A DNA stretch of 64,000 nt from contig NC_030381.2 of NCBI RefSeq assembly GCF_001625215.2, forward strand, positions 15,649,131-15,713,130. The letters are read 5' to 3'. Position 1 is the stretch's first letter. Each line of letters starts with the position of its first letter. The notes beneath the pieces were generated by a model. It was not told where the DNA came from. It searched no databases and saw nothing but the letters and a program-made list of their open reading frames with translations. Positions 22,079 through 34,601 of the stretch are shown piece after piece. Source of the DNA: Daucus carota subsp. sativus (lineage: Eukaryota; Streptophyta; Magnoliopsida; Apiales; Apiaceae). A program made the position numbers and the translations under genes.

Positions 22079-24860
22079 CATTCCGGTATATATCATTATA
22101 TTATGAAAATGAGGCAAAAATATTAGTACTATGAGTTGCGTATAATGGTGAATTGGTACTGTATAGAACAAAAAAATTATAAAGAAGGTTATTAATTGAT
22201 AAGTACACCCTCCGTCTGAGTAGACCCTTTACTCATAAAAAAAATAATATAAAAAAAGTTTGATGTCTAAACTTTTATTCAGTTATAAAATAATTTAAAG
22301 AAATATTAGTTAAGTATCTTTTGTAAGGGTCTCGAAATTCGTGCAAACAGTGAACGTAAACTACCGGTTTCGACGTAGGGAGTATTCTAGTGTTTAAAAA
22401 TATTAAAATATTAAACAAAACAACAGAACCTTGTCTGTTTAATTAACCGATCATTAAATAATATTTTGGCAACTTAAGAAGATAACTTATGAAGAACTCC
22501 CACGCTTAATTTTATATGACACTTTGATTCTTGACAAATAATTTTAAGTATGTTGACTGGAAAGTAAAAAAAAATAATTTGGTATTCTCATTTTCTGAAT
22601 AATAATATATAATCAAACTTTGTATTGGAAAAAAAACAAAACATTAATTTATTTTACAACCCAGTCAAAATAATTAAGAGTAAGTGTTCAAATTAAATTT
22701 GTAAGGAAAAAAAAAAGTGCATCCGTTTCAAATATAAGTAATTCGAACACAACATCTTCGCACGGCGGATAGTGATTCCGGTATATAACATTATATTATG
22801 AAAATGAGGCAAAAATATTAGTACTATGAGTTTCGTATAATGGTGAATTGGTACTGTATAGAACAAAAAAATTATAAAGAAGGTTATTAATTGATAAGTA
22901 CACCATCCGTCTGAGTAGACCCTTTACTCATAAAAAAAATAATATAAAAAAAGTTTGATGTCTAAACTTTTATTTCAGTTATAAAATAATTTAAAGAAAT
23001 ATTAGTTAAGTATCTTTTGTAAGGGTCTCGAAATTCGTGCAGACAGTGAACGTAAACTACCGGTTTCGACGTAGGGAGTATTCTAGTGTTTAAAAATATT
23101 AAAATATTAAACAAAACAACAGAATCTTGTCTGTTTAATTAACCGATCATTAAATAATATTTTGGCAACTTAAGAAGATAACTTATGAAGAACTCCCACG
23201 CTTAATTTTATATGACACTTTGATTCTTGACAAATAATTTTAAGTATGTTGACTGGAAAGTAAAAAAAAAATTTGGTATTTTCATTTTCTGAATAATAAT
23301 ATATAATCAAACTTTGTATTGGAAAAAAAACAAAACATTAATTTATTTTACAACCCAGTCAACATAATTAAGAGTAAGTGTTCAAATTAAATTTGTAAGG
23401 AAAAAAAAAGTGCATCCGTTTCAAATATAAGTAATTCGAACACAACATCTTCGCACGGCGGATAGTGATTCCGGTATATAACATTATATTATGAAAATGA
23501 GGCAAAAATATGAGTACTATGAGTTTCGTATAATGGTGAATTGGTACTGTATAGAACAAAAAAATTATAAAGAAGGTTATTAATTGATAAGTACACCCTC
23601 CGTCTGAGTAGACCCTTTACTCATAAAAAAAAATAATATAAAAAAAGTTTGATGTCTAAACTTTTATTCAGTTATAAAATAATTTGAAGAAATATTAGTT
23701 AAGTATCTTTTGTAAGGGTCTCGAAATTCGTGCAAACAGTGAACGTAAACTACCGGTTTCGACGTAGGGAGTATTCTAGTGTTTAAAAATATTAAAATAT
23801 TAAACAAAACAACAGAACCTTGTCTGTTTAATTAACCGATCATTAAATAATATTTTGGCAACTTAAGAAGATAACTTATGAAGAACTCCCACGCTTAATT
23901 TTATATGACACTTTGATTCTTGACAAATAATTTTAAGTATGTTGACTGGAAAGTAAAAAAAAAAAATTTGGTATTCTCATTTTCTGAATAATAATATATA
24001 ATCAAACTTTGTATTGGAAAAAAAACAAAACATTAATTTATTTTACAACCCAGTCAAAATAATTAAGAGTAAGTGTTCAAATTAAATTTGTAAGGAAAAA
24101 AAAAAGTGCATCCGTTTCAAATATAAGTAATTCGAACACAACATCTTCGCACGGCGGATAGTGATTCCGGTATATAACATTATATTATGAAAATGAGGCA
24201 AAAATATTAGTACTATGAGTTTCGTATAATGGTGAATTGGTACTGTATAGAACCAAAAAATTATAAAGAAGGTTATTAATTGATAAGTACACCGAATGTC
24301 TGAGTAGACCCTTTACTCATAAAAAAAATAATATAAAAAAAGTTTGATGTCTACACTTTTATTTCAGTTATATTTTGAATTTAAAGAAATATTATTTAAC
24401 TATCTTTTGTAAGGGTCTCGAAATTCGTGCAGACAGTGAACGTAAACTACCGGTTTCGACGTAGGGAGTATTTTACTGTTTAAAAATATTAAAATATTAA
24501 ACAAAACAACAGAATCTTGTCTGTTTAATTAACCGATCATTAAATAATATTTTGGCAACTTAAGAAGATAACTTATGAAGAACTCCCACGCTTAATTTTA
24601 TATGACACTTTGATTTTTGACTCTTAATTTTAAGTATGTTGAGTGGAAAGTAAAAAAAAAAAATTTGGTATTTTCATTTTCTGAATAATAATATATAATC
24701 AAACTTTGTATTCAAAAAAAAACAAAACATTAATTTATTTTACAACCCAGTCAACATAATTAAGAGTAAGTGTTCAAATTAAATTTGTAAGGAAAAAAAA
24801 AAAGTGCATCCGTTTCAAATATAAGTAATTCGAACACAACATCTTCGCACGGCGGATAGT
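22079..24860. repeat. Four-unit, ~695-bp tandem array with A-B-A-B order
   Basis: Units start at the motif ATTCCGGTATAT: 22079, 22775, 23468 and 24164, giving lengths of about 696, 693, 696 and 697 bp. All end in CACGGCGGATAGTG. Diagnostic differences alternate. Units 1 and 3 have GTGCAAACAG, AGAACCTTG and CAGTCAAAATAA. Units 2 and 4 have GTGCAGACAG, AGAATCTTG and CAGTCAACATAA. The array therefore arose by duplication of a ~1.39-kb dimer. Each unit contains a Stowaway-like MITE, with TACACCCTCCGTC at the left and TACTCCCTACGTC read from the right. Unit 4 has extra changes in its left MITE end. Confidence 0.9.
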
Positions 24861-25988
24861 GTTCTTTCATATAAAATTTGAATGAAATATCATTACTTTT
24901 ATGAAAGAGTTTCTCAAAAAAAATATTAATATGAGAGCAATATTAATTAACTTATAATTTATTTCTTATAACGTATTTTCTATATAATATTTAAATTATA
25001 TTTTTACTTTGAATTAGAACTTAAAATTAAATAACTTTTTCTAAAAAGCAGATATGAAGTCAACACAACAATAGGTATTTTTCTAATTAAAATCAACACA
25101 TCATTTTTTTGGATCTATAAGTTTGTACTTATAATATAGCAAACAACGTATAGAAAAGAACTGAGCAAATACCATATTCTCCTTCGTTTCGAATTACAGA
25201 GTTCGAGTAAAGTAGCTTTCTTGCTTTACAAATTAGTGTTATGTAAATAAATTAAGATTAGTATATATATTTTATGAGAGAAAAATATCATTGCTCTAAA
25301 TATTTATTTGAGAACAATAATATAAAGCTGATAGATAATTTATTTAATCTATCTGAATTATTTCATTATCTAAGAAAATGAGACAACGATATTATATGTA
25401 TAATTCTGTCATATTCGTAAATCAGTTGTGTATAGAGCTCCGTAGTACAAAAAAATTTATATTCATAGCTAAGAGTGATTTAAATTCATTATTCAAAATA
25501 GGTGAAGTCTATATTATTATAGAAAAGCAATTATTTTGTAAAAAGAGAAGAATTAAGATAAGAGTGTGCTTAAGTTGTAAAATGAAATGTAGCTTCAATT
25601 ATTAATTTAATTGCAAAAAATATTCCTTGATGTCGGAATTACATATTAATTTGTCTGTAAAGCCAAGTCAATCAATTTAATAAAGTGTTCTATGCAAACA
25701 CATTTTAACTAATGCGGGCTTAATTATCATTTACTTTACAATTACACCAAAAACTTGACTTTGTTGACTCTGTAATCAAACATATATATTAGTATAGTAA
25801 GTAGCTGAAACGTCTTCTTGCTGCTTCTACTGTTCTTGCAAGAGAGAAAAAAGCTATCTCCAAAGCTGTCAAAACCCTAAACTCTGCCTTCGACAACAAC
25901 TGATCAAGGTATGAAATCTAGACTTTGTAGCATTTTCAGATTATGCATGTTTACCACAACTGATTGCACTTGCCTTTGAATAAACAGG
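24861..25988. other. Spacer and promoter of the four-B3 gene
   Basis: AT-rich DNA without a recognisable gene. A TATA-like run (about 25783-25789) and a leader exon ending at 25908 with a GT donor, followed by an AG acceptor at 25987, give the B3 gene a 5'-UTR intron. A 75-codon frame at 25378-25605 has no recognisable domain. Confidence 0.55.
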
Positions 25989-28596
25989 ATGTCTATTCCG
26001 AGTAAGAAAGGTGAGAGCTCTTTTCAGTCCATATTCTTTGTACATTGATGCAATCTACTCGGAATCCCATTGATGTATTACTGTTTACAGCCTCTATTCC
26101 ATTGACCAAATCAAAGGATGAAAAGCTGTTCCTTTGCCGTCTTGTGGAAGGAAGAAATCAGAATGGTGTTCTGGTATGATATATCTCTCAATATCTCTCT
26201 ATATTATATGTTGTACTGCCTTTCAAGAGAAAACATAATGTAGATGGATATATCATGTGTTCTGTATCAATGTTTAACAGAAAATTCCCTCTGCGTTTGC
26301 TGCCTTTTTTGCTTCAATGAACTTGAATATTGTTGGGCTGCATTTACCTTGTAATAAGACATGGCTTGGTCGTTACATTAGTCACTCTGAAACAATTGAA
26401 GGAATCGATAGTTTAATGGAGTACTTTGATGTGAATCCTTGCTATTCGTTTTCACTTGAGTATATTGGTGGTACTGAGTTCAAAGTTGAGATATTTAGTG
26501 AGTATGCTGTTGAAATCGAGTACTCACGTCGAATCATGAGAGGCGTTGCTAGGGAACCGGTGTTTCATCAGAGTGAATTAGACAAAGAGAAAATTAAATC
26601 AGCTTACTCCTATAGCTCTGCATGTGAGTTTGAAAGGGAATTTGACTTTGTGATCACTGACAAACATTTGGAGCGCAAAAGATGGATCAAGGTATATATA
26701 AACTCTATGAGAACTTCAATATGATTTCTATATCTGCAATGTATGCTTACTCTAGATTGCTTGTATAGATTCTGCCAAAGGACGAAGCGTTGGACGTTGG
26801 TTTGGATCCCGAAATGAAATGGTTTCATTTGGGATTTCGGAAAATCACATGGAAAATTCATTTGAAGTGGACTGAAGATGAAATTTTATTTGACAGTGAA
26901 TGGAATGAGTTAACAAAAGCATGTAAGTTGGCTGTGGGCGACAGATGTGTCTTCATATGCATATTCTCCTGTCAAAGGTTCAAGCTGGCTGTGTTCCACA
27001 AAGATCAGGCGATGAATACCTACAAACACGGTATGTTTGCCCTGCCTATGTCAACTTCTTTGAGTTTTTTTTGGCGCTGTATATAAAAACTTTAACTTCA
27101 TACTGTAATGTGTCAAAATATATGTGACATTTACTCTGTAAATGAATAGGTGCGGAGGAAGGGAAGGGTTATCTGAAATGGTTCAAAGTTTTGCACTGGA
27201 TGAATTTGCTCACTGGAGAAGTGGTAAACACTCAAAATAACATAGTTTCTATGTTTGATTATTATATAGAGTTATTTATTTGGCATCTTATAATATCAAC
27301 TGTATAATGCGAATTAGGAAATTCCAACTGTATTTGCTGAGAAGTACGGTCCTGGTTTTAAGGACACTGGTACAATTTATACACCTGATGGCATGGTGTA
27401 CAGCTGTTACTTGTCCAAGACATCTAAATTATTGTATGGTATTAAGGATTTGATGGCCAAGTACCCTATTCGGGCGGATAGTACAGTTTTCTTCGAATAC
27501 ATTGGCAATTCAGTCTTCTATGCAACAATCTTTGATGAACATGGTCTGGAAATATTTAACGACTTGCCATTAAAGTTGATTTTAAGTTCTGTGGTAGATT
27601 ATATGACTGCAGATCTTTATGTGATATCAGACAGTGACTCGGAAATAGGTATGATCACATTCTCTTATATTATCTATTCAAATGTTCTTAGAAACCGAAC
27701 TTGAAGCAAATTTCTTCAAAATTGCAGGAATAGCAGCTGTGGGAGTTCAACACACAACTGGAAACAATTTAACATCTGGGCAAAGCTCTGGTATTTCTCA
27801 CGCTATAAAATATAAACTGTTTGGATTTTATTGTGACACGTAATTGGAAACTGAAGCAAATATTTTAAAATTGCAGGAATAGCAGATGTGGGACGTGAAC
27901 AAACAACTTATGCAATCTCAACATCTGGAATGCACTCTGGTATTGATCTGAAAGAAATACTATAAATTGTTAAGGTTCATATGGGTTTAAGTCTTGACCG
28001 ACATAATACATAATTGAATGAAATACTATAAATTTCCACTCGTAGCAGATGTGGTGGGCGGGCACACAATGGGAAACAATTCAACATATGGACAAACCTC
28101 TGGTATTGGTCAATTTAAGAAAAAATTAAATTGTATCTGCTAGATTGTAAAGTAAATAAATTTGTGTGCTTTGTTGTTACAGTTATAGCAGAAGAAGCAG
28201 ATGCAAATGGTCAGACTTCTGCAGATCCTATTAGTTTCACTATCAATCTCTTGAGGTCACATGTCGATCAGAACTACCATGGAGTGGTTAGTTGTGTTTT
28301 TAAATACATTTACTAAGGTGCTATTACGCATAAACGACTCTGACTCCTTCTCTTTTTGGATTTAGTTTCTTCCCAGGTTTTTGTTTGAAATGTATAAAAA
28401 GTGGAAGAAAGGAACAATTGTAACACTAATCATGGGTTCAAAGTCTTACAAAATGGGCATTCTAAGGAGGAAGAAGACATGTCGCCTCGGAGTTGGCTGG
28501 AATGAGTTCACTCTCAAGAATAAACTGTATGAGGGTCAGAATTTGGTCTTCACTTATGCTGGGAATGAAACATTTCATGTGACGGAAAACGTGTAG
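25989..28596 (+). CDS. REM-type transcription factor with four B3 domains
   Basis: Eleven exons splice in phase with GT-AG borders: 25989-26010, 26091-26173, 26281-26691, 26769-27030, 27150-27223, 27318-27648, 27728-27790, 27877-27939, 28046-28102, 28183-28286 and 28366-28596. They total 1,701 nt, or 566 residues. Four B3-like folds can be seen: EKLFLCRLVEG to KVEIF; FVITDKHLER to RFKLAVF; KWFKVLHWMN to YATIF; and FTINLLRSHV to NETFHVTENV. The last has the classic FLPRFLFEMY and LYEGQNLVFTY motifs. This multi-B3 layout is that of the REM (reproductive meristem) family of nuclear DNA-binding proteins. Three micro-exons between folds 3 and 4 are repeats of each other. The gene lies inside the Helitron, opposite to Rep and convergent with it. 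An intact frame over 11 exons argues against a decayed capture. Confidence 0.85.
27700..28102 (+). repeat. Triplicated micro-exon in the four-B3 gene
   Basis: Exons 7, 8 and 9 (63, 63 and 57 nt) share GAATAGCAG[CA]TGTGGG-type starts and an ACATCTGG-type body ending in CTCTG before GTATT. The preceding intron ends AAATTGCAG in two of the three copies. They encode serine-, threonine- and glycine-rich linkers. All keep phase 1, so each copy can be gained or lost without a frameshift. Confidence 0.8.
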
Positions 28597-29177
28597 TTCT
28601 AATTAAATTGGATTGTCCCTTATTGCTTGATTACGTATCAGAATGTTGGCTGAATCTTTATAAGTATTACTGACTTTTGTTAAATGGTTAGCTTTTGATT
28701 TCAATGACTGTGATCTTTTGCTCTTGTAAGAATATACAACTTGGCAGTATTTGGTAATGGATTATTTCCAAAAAGTTAGCTTTTGCATTCCTAAGTACTT
28801 TGCTTATTGCTGCTTTAATATACATAGATAGCTGCCTCATTGAATCATTCACAACCAATTATATAACTTCAATGGCAGGAGAAATTTGGTGTGTACTTAA
28901 GTGGTTCCATGAAAAAAGTCCATTGTTTTTGAAGTCATGAACTATAAACATGGACTGATATCGACGTCCTCTTAACTGCAAATCATATCACAGTACTAAC
29001 CAACAACCTTAACAATACCATGTATTAAAAAGCTGAGGAAGGCATACTGATAGTAAACACAACATTTTCAATGAAAGAGTAGTTAACAAAAGACAGGATA
29101 ACAAAGCCTTGACAGGCTAATTGAAATAAAATTAAACCATACTGCATTTCTGTGTATGCACAGAGCAATCTAAAGTT
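28597..29177. other. Convergent intergenic spacer (B3 gene / Rep-helicase)
   Basis: Holds the 3' ends of two genes transcribed toward each other. No open frame of note and no further motif assigned. Confidence 0.6.
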
Positions 29178-32100
29178 CTACCTAGGCAGCGCATAGAAAA
29201 CTTCTTTGTACACTACATTTTGGGTAATATTAGTTGGAAAACCACGGTCGTCATCAATAAAAATCTTTAAACCTCCAGGAGATGTCACACGGCTAATAGC
29301 AACATAGAACTGATCATGTGTGAAGACAGGTTTTGGGAGAAATAGACCAACTGTTTTTAAAGATTGTCCCTGAGATTTGTTTATGGTCATAGCATAGCAA
29401 ATTTGCAGGGGCATTTGCTTCCTTACCAGCTTGAAAGGGAGTACAGAATCACTTGGACATAACTCCATTCTAGGAATAAAGTGCCTTGTTCCGATGAAGG
29501 TGCCAGATATCACTTCACACTCTACGCAATATTTCAAACACTTGGTCACAATCATTCTAGTTCCATTGCAAAGTCCAAGTGTTTGATTCAAATTCCTCAT
29601 CAGCATGACAACTACACCAACCTTCAACTTCAAATCATGAGCAGGCATACCTGGAATGCTAAGAGAATTCAGATACTCAATAGGAAATGCAGACTGTAAA
29701 TCATCCTCTGTGCCAGCAAAATCTTCTGCATTATCAACACTATAATAAGTCACTGCGTCGCCAGGTATCATATCCACAATGAGAGAATTTAGGTGACCAA
29801 CAGTTTGGTTAGTAGGAGTCAAAATGGCCCTATCACTCAAATACTTTGCATTGCTTGAATTCTCAACAAAATCTGGATATATGCTGCGAATCATGTTCTC
29901 GACAGAGTTGTCATTTTCCAAATCACAAAATTTCATAGGCACCTGAATACCATCCTCCTTAAAAGTTTTTTCAGCTTCCTCACCACCTTCCACATTTCCA
30001 TCTCCTACTTGAAGCACCCATTTGGCAAATTCATTGACTTCATCAATTTCAGACTGAGACGTCCCTTTATTGAGTCGCATGTTTCTTTTTAGAATGAAGA
30101 TTTTACAGATATTCCAAAGTCTTGACCTGGTTATACACGCTCCCAATATCTCAGCCCTGTCTCCATGAGGTATAACTGGAAGAATTTGCCTAAAATCTCC
30201 TCCAAGTACTACTGTGATTCCTCCAAAAGGTAGAGCTGCGCGCGCTGGGTCAGACGACTTCATAATATCTCTGAGTGAGCGGTCAAAACATTCAAAAGCA
30301 AACCTGTGTTGCATCGGAGCCTCATCCCAGATAATAAGTTTTGTATGCCTAATCAACTCCGCAATGTCTGATTTATTTCCTATAGCACAAACAGATAATT
30401 CGTCAAGCACAATAGGTATCTTAAACCTCGAATGCGCAGTTCGACCTCCTGGCATAAGTGTGGCAGCAATCCCCGAAGAAGCAACTGGAAGAACAATGTC
30501 ACCTTGTGACCTTAACTTGGAAATCAAAGTTCTCCAAAGGAAGGTCTTGCCACAACCGCCGCTGCCATGAACAAAATAAAGACCACCTTCATTCTTCCCC
30601 ACAGAATCTAAAATTGCATTGTACACGTTCAATTGTTCCTCATTCATGGTAGACAGCAATTTCTGGTTCTCTCTTTCCATTTCAGTAATATTGTAGTTGG
30701 TTTCTTCTAGAATCAGATTATTAGTTCCATGGTTGAGATAGTTCTCCGGTGGTTGGGGCAGTTGAGGAAAATTTTTTAATGACTTGCCTATTGAACGGAG
30801 CAAATCATCAATCTCTGCAAAACAAACATAGTTCAAACTTGTAATGTTAACATGATTCTGTTAATAATTAATTTAATAAATTTATAATTTATAAAGAACT
30901 GGAAAAAATTAAAATTGACTAAGAGCTCTACTACCTGCAAGGGCATAAAATTGCAGCTGCTTGTCATCCAGCATCAAACTATCATCATTATTTAAACGCC
31001 TCCTTTTTAAAACGATATCATCGACCATTTGCTTCCAGTGCATAGTCCACAGATCAAATAAATCAGTGACCTTGCAGTTGACAATAATGTGAACAAAAAG
31101 CTGCCTGATTTGAGGAGGTAAGCCACCAGACGAACATTGATTTAACACCTCATGCCATTCCCTGTCATCATCCAGCAATCCATACTCTTTGCAAGCATCA
31201 CGAAAAGAATCATACTCTTTTCCATTGACAGTCCTAAGACTTTTGAAAGAAGTTGGACCACGTACTTTGGTTAGCAAAAGCCGCATAAACCAAACTTCAC
31301 CACTGCTATGATGTGTGTAGGATAGTCGCCCAATTTGAAATCCTCTCTTCCTTGGATTCCATTTCCTATGGCCATCATCCCAAACGAAATGCTCGGGTAT
31401 TTCTTGATACGTATATTGCTGAGCCATTACATTAACAGTGCATAACTCAAAAAATGCTTCCAACTTGCTGAGCCTATTCTTCTCACGATCAACAACCTTG
31501 TCTAATGGTTGGCTAGAATGGAATGTGCAGTTTTTTTGACCTGGTAAATGGAATGGCAGTCGCTCCACAGAAATTGTGCGATGGTGTATAGGAAAACCAA
31601 AAATCCGGTAAGCCGACTCTGCACCACAGATGTAGCGACCATCAAAGTATGCATCAATTTCATCTAGACCTTCACCGGGATTCTGGACTGAGCTTCTCTT
31701 CTTCCTTCCAGTGACATGTACAGTTGCAGTATCGTGGCCCTTTAGACAGTACTTAAAGAGGTATTTCAGACTCCGAGCATGGCAACAAATCTCAATGTTC
31801 ATGTGACATTGATACTTGACCAACAAATCGCGATTGTAAGGGACCACCCATTGGTTATCCAACTCTGCATTACGAACTTTAACAGTTATGTTCTGTCTTC
31901 GCCTCCGGTAAATAGGAAACCCACTTTCATCAAATGTAGTCCGGGCAGAGTACCTAATAACCAAATTTTTTTATTAAATATGAAAAAAAACAAATTAGAA
32001 GCGCGGGAAAATATAAAAATGATCCACTACTCACTTTTTAGGGAAATGCCTAATACATTTAAGACCTTTCATGCAGGGAGATTTAGTGTTTTGCAGTCCG

Positions 32101-34601
32101 CACGGACCATGAATCATAAAAGCTTTCACTGCAGCATATCCAACAGGATCTTTAACAGGATCAGGTATCTCCGCAGACACGAATTTGTCAACATTGTTTT
32201 TCAGATAAATCTTGGATTTACTATCAAGCCAAATTAGCATATGCACATGGGGAAGACCTCGTTTCTGAAACTCTACAACATACATAACTGTTGAAACTGT
32301 GATTAGAAAGGTATGTAAAGTAATAATCCATACTATGGAAACAAAGGTAAAAAAATAGTACCTCCAACACAAACACCAAAATATGCTTTCTTCTTTATAT
32401 CTGTGGTCAGCTGGTCTAATTTTAGGCGAAACACTCGAGATATGATATCCGGTGAATTTTCAGACTTACAGCCCGGAAGAAACTGCATCATCTTTTGAAT
32501 TTCATCCCACAATGGATTTGTTGTCATTGTTAGGAAGATATCAGGGTGACCAACATGGCGGCACACAGCTAGCGCGTCCTGAAAGTTTTGTTGCATGTAT
32601 CGTTTTGATCCTACAAATCCAGATGGTAAGATGACACCTTTGCCAACATTAGATGAAGCCAAATCTCCTTTGCGAACAGAATCACAAATATGACTGTATA
32701 GTTCATTGCGCAGAATTGTTTGATTCTTCCGAAACCACCATAAACGTGTCTGTTCAATGGAAGAAAAGGCATCAACAACATACTGCTGGAATAACCTCCC
32801 ACCTAAACGGTCTGTCAAAGCTACAGATTTCATAGTCAATTTTAAGTTATTAAGCCATGGAATGAAGTTAAAAAATTTAATAGAAATACATGCAACAGAA
32901 CTGAAACTTACACTGATTTTGCCTGACGTGGAACCGGTAAGCGTAATAATCTTTCATTGATATATAATCTCGCTCTTTAAGATTAGACAAATCAGCACTC
33001 TGAAATGGAATCTTGTCATGGTATCCGTCTTCACCATTTGGGAAAAGAAGAGGATATTGTAGTGCCATCAGTTTTGGATGAATGTAGGATACCCGTTTTA
33101 GCTTTCCAAACTTCGGCTCAATAATTATATCACGATCTGGAGTAGTGTTTGAGCTAGAACCAACCATAATGCCAGCAACTTCATTGGAAGCAGAGATATG
33201 ATTTTCCCTCCCATTCTCAGCACGACATACTTTAAGTTCAACTTTCAAATCGCAAATATCGTTATTCTCCCAACGATCACGTGCACTGCGGAACTTTTTC
33301 GCCAATTCATTAGTATTATCAAGCATCCTAATCAATCCTTCTACAATCTCCGCATCCACAGGCTGTTGATCAGAAACATTCACCCAACGCAGACGGTTAT
33401 TAACCTCATTTGTTGTGTCATATATGTAGAGCTGACAGAATTTGGGAGTGTCCCCATCATCAGGAATTAAAGAACCAAACACGTGGTGATTTTGGCCATT
33501 TAGCCGATATATGTAGGGTCCCCTTCCTCTGTTTATAGAATGGTCAACATTCCCACCAGCAGAAGTGAAGGCAAACATAGCATTGTAGATCCTGATGCTT
33601 CTTTGGAAATCTGGGCCTCTAGTTAAATCTTTATAAAGATTATCCAGATAACTTGGAGTCGGCAATGGATCTGGTAATTTAACTTCTCCTTTTCTGCAAC
33701 ATATAGAAAACAGTGGTTGGCCTTTTGTCACGTTCTTGTTGACACGCTCCTCATGCCACATCATAGCATTGCACGAGCTGCATACTTTTGAAGGGCCACC
33801 AAGGGTAGCATATTCCTCAGGTATAAGGTATTTGGAACCACGAGTACACCGCTTCTGGGATTTGGTTTCATTTGGATTGTTATTCTCTGCCAGGAAAAAA
33901 TTATACACATGTCAAAAAATAAACAGGTGTGTTTAAGATGGCTCTGCTATATATTTATTTACAGACCTGTATCATTTTCTACATCACTTTCATCATCAAA
34001 CAGGTCATCTCCATCATCAACTTCTGGACACAGTTAATATAATTATAAGACTGGAATAGCGTCAACCAAAGACCAAGGTGTATAAGTATAAGCATATAAG
34101 TATAAGCAATGCATACCGTGTGAATTTTCCAAGTCAGTCTCGGAATCATCCGATAAAATTTGAGGTTCACATCTTGTCTCTTCTACAATAATATTAAATA
34201 CCCGTAAAGTTAATCAACTAAATATTCATTACGTCAACTGATAAAAAAGAGACTGTTTACATAATCAACATCACATTAAACAATCTATAAGAACCTGCAA
34301 GATATCTTACCCAAATTCTCATCATATAAGACACTGTCACGGCTAGGATTAGTGCTAAATTCCTCCTCAAACAGGTTTCGACTCCACTCTTTAAGAGTTG
34401 CATCCTCCAAATTAACAGATTTGCCTTTCCCTTTGTCTATTCCATTATTGCTCTCCATTTCTGTTTTTTTCCCTTTTCCTTTAACTCTGTCATTATTGTT
34501 ATGTGATGTATTGCGTTGCACCGTGTTGGTTATGTCAGCAAAGGGAGTTCTACTTGATCGATCATGTCTTTGGAATTTGCTATTGCAAGATTCACTTCTC
34601 C
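29178..34601 (-). CDS. Helitron Rep/PIF1-family helicase
   Basis: Eight exons read in phase: 34601-34311, 34182-34117, 34023-33967, 33886-32912, 32811-32362, 32287-32035, 31953-30935 and 30814-29178. Together they give 1,581 residues plus a stop, and further N-terminal exons probably lie to the right. The N-terminal part includes RTPFADITN and acidic segments. The Helitron-like N domain follows (LGGRLFQQYVVDAF, LFQ..). The HUH nuclease motif is LPHVHML and the two-tyrosine active site is YLFKYCLKG. The C-terminal SF1 PIF1-like helicase has Walker A GSGGCGKT, Walker B IIWDEAP, GGDFRQILPV and a final YVAISRVTSPGGLKIFI. Rep nicks and joins DNA at the element ends, and the helicase unwinds for rolling-circle transposition. 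No stop or frameshift was seen in the core, so the copy may be autonomous. Confidence 0.9.

Noticed and set aside
25378..25605. 75-codon frame upstream of the four-B3 gene
   Set aside because: No domain, AT-rich codons, and it lies in the probable promoter region.
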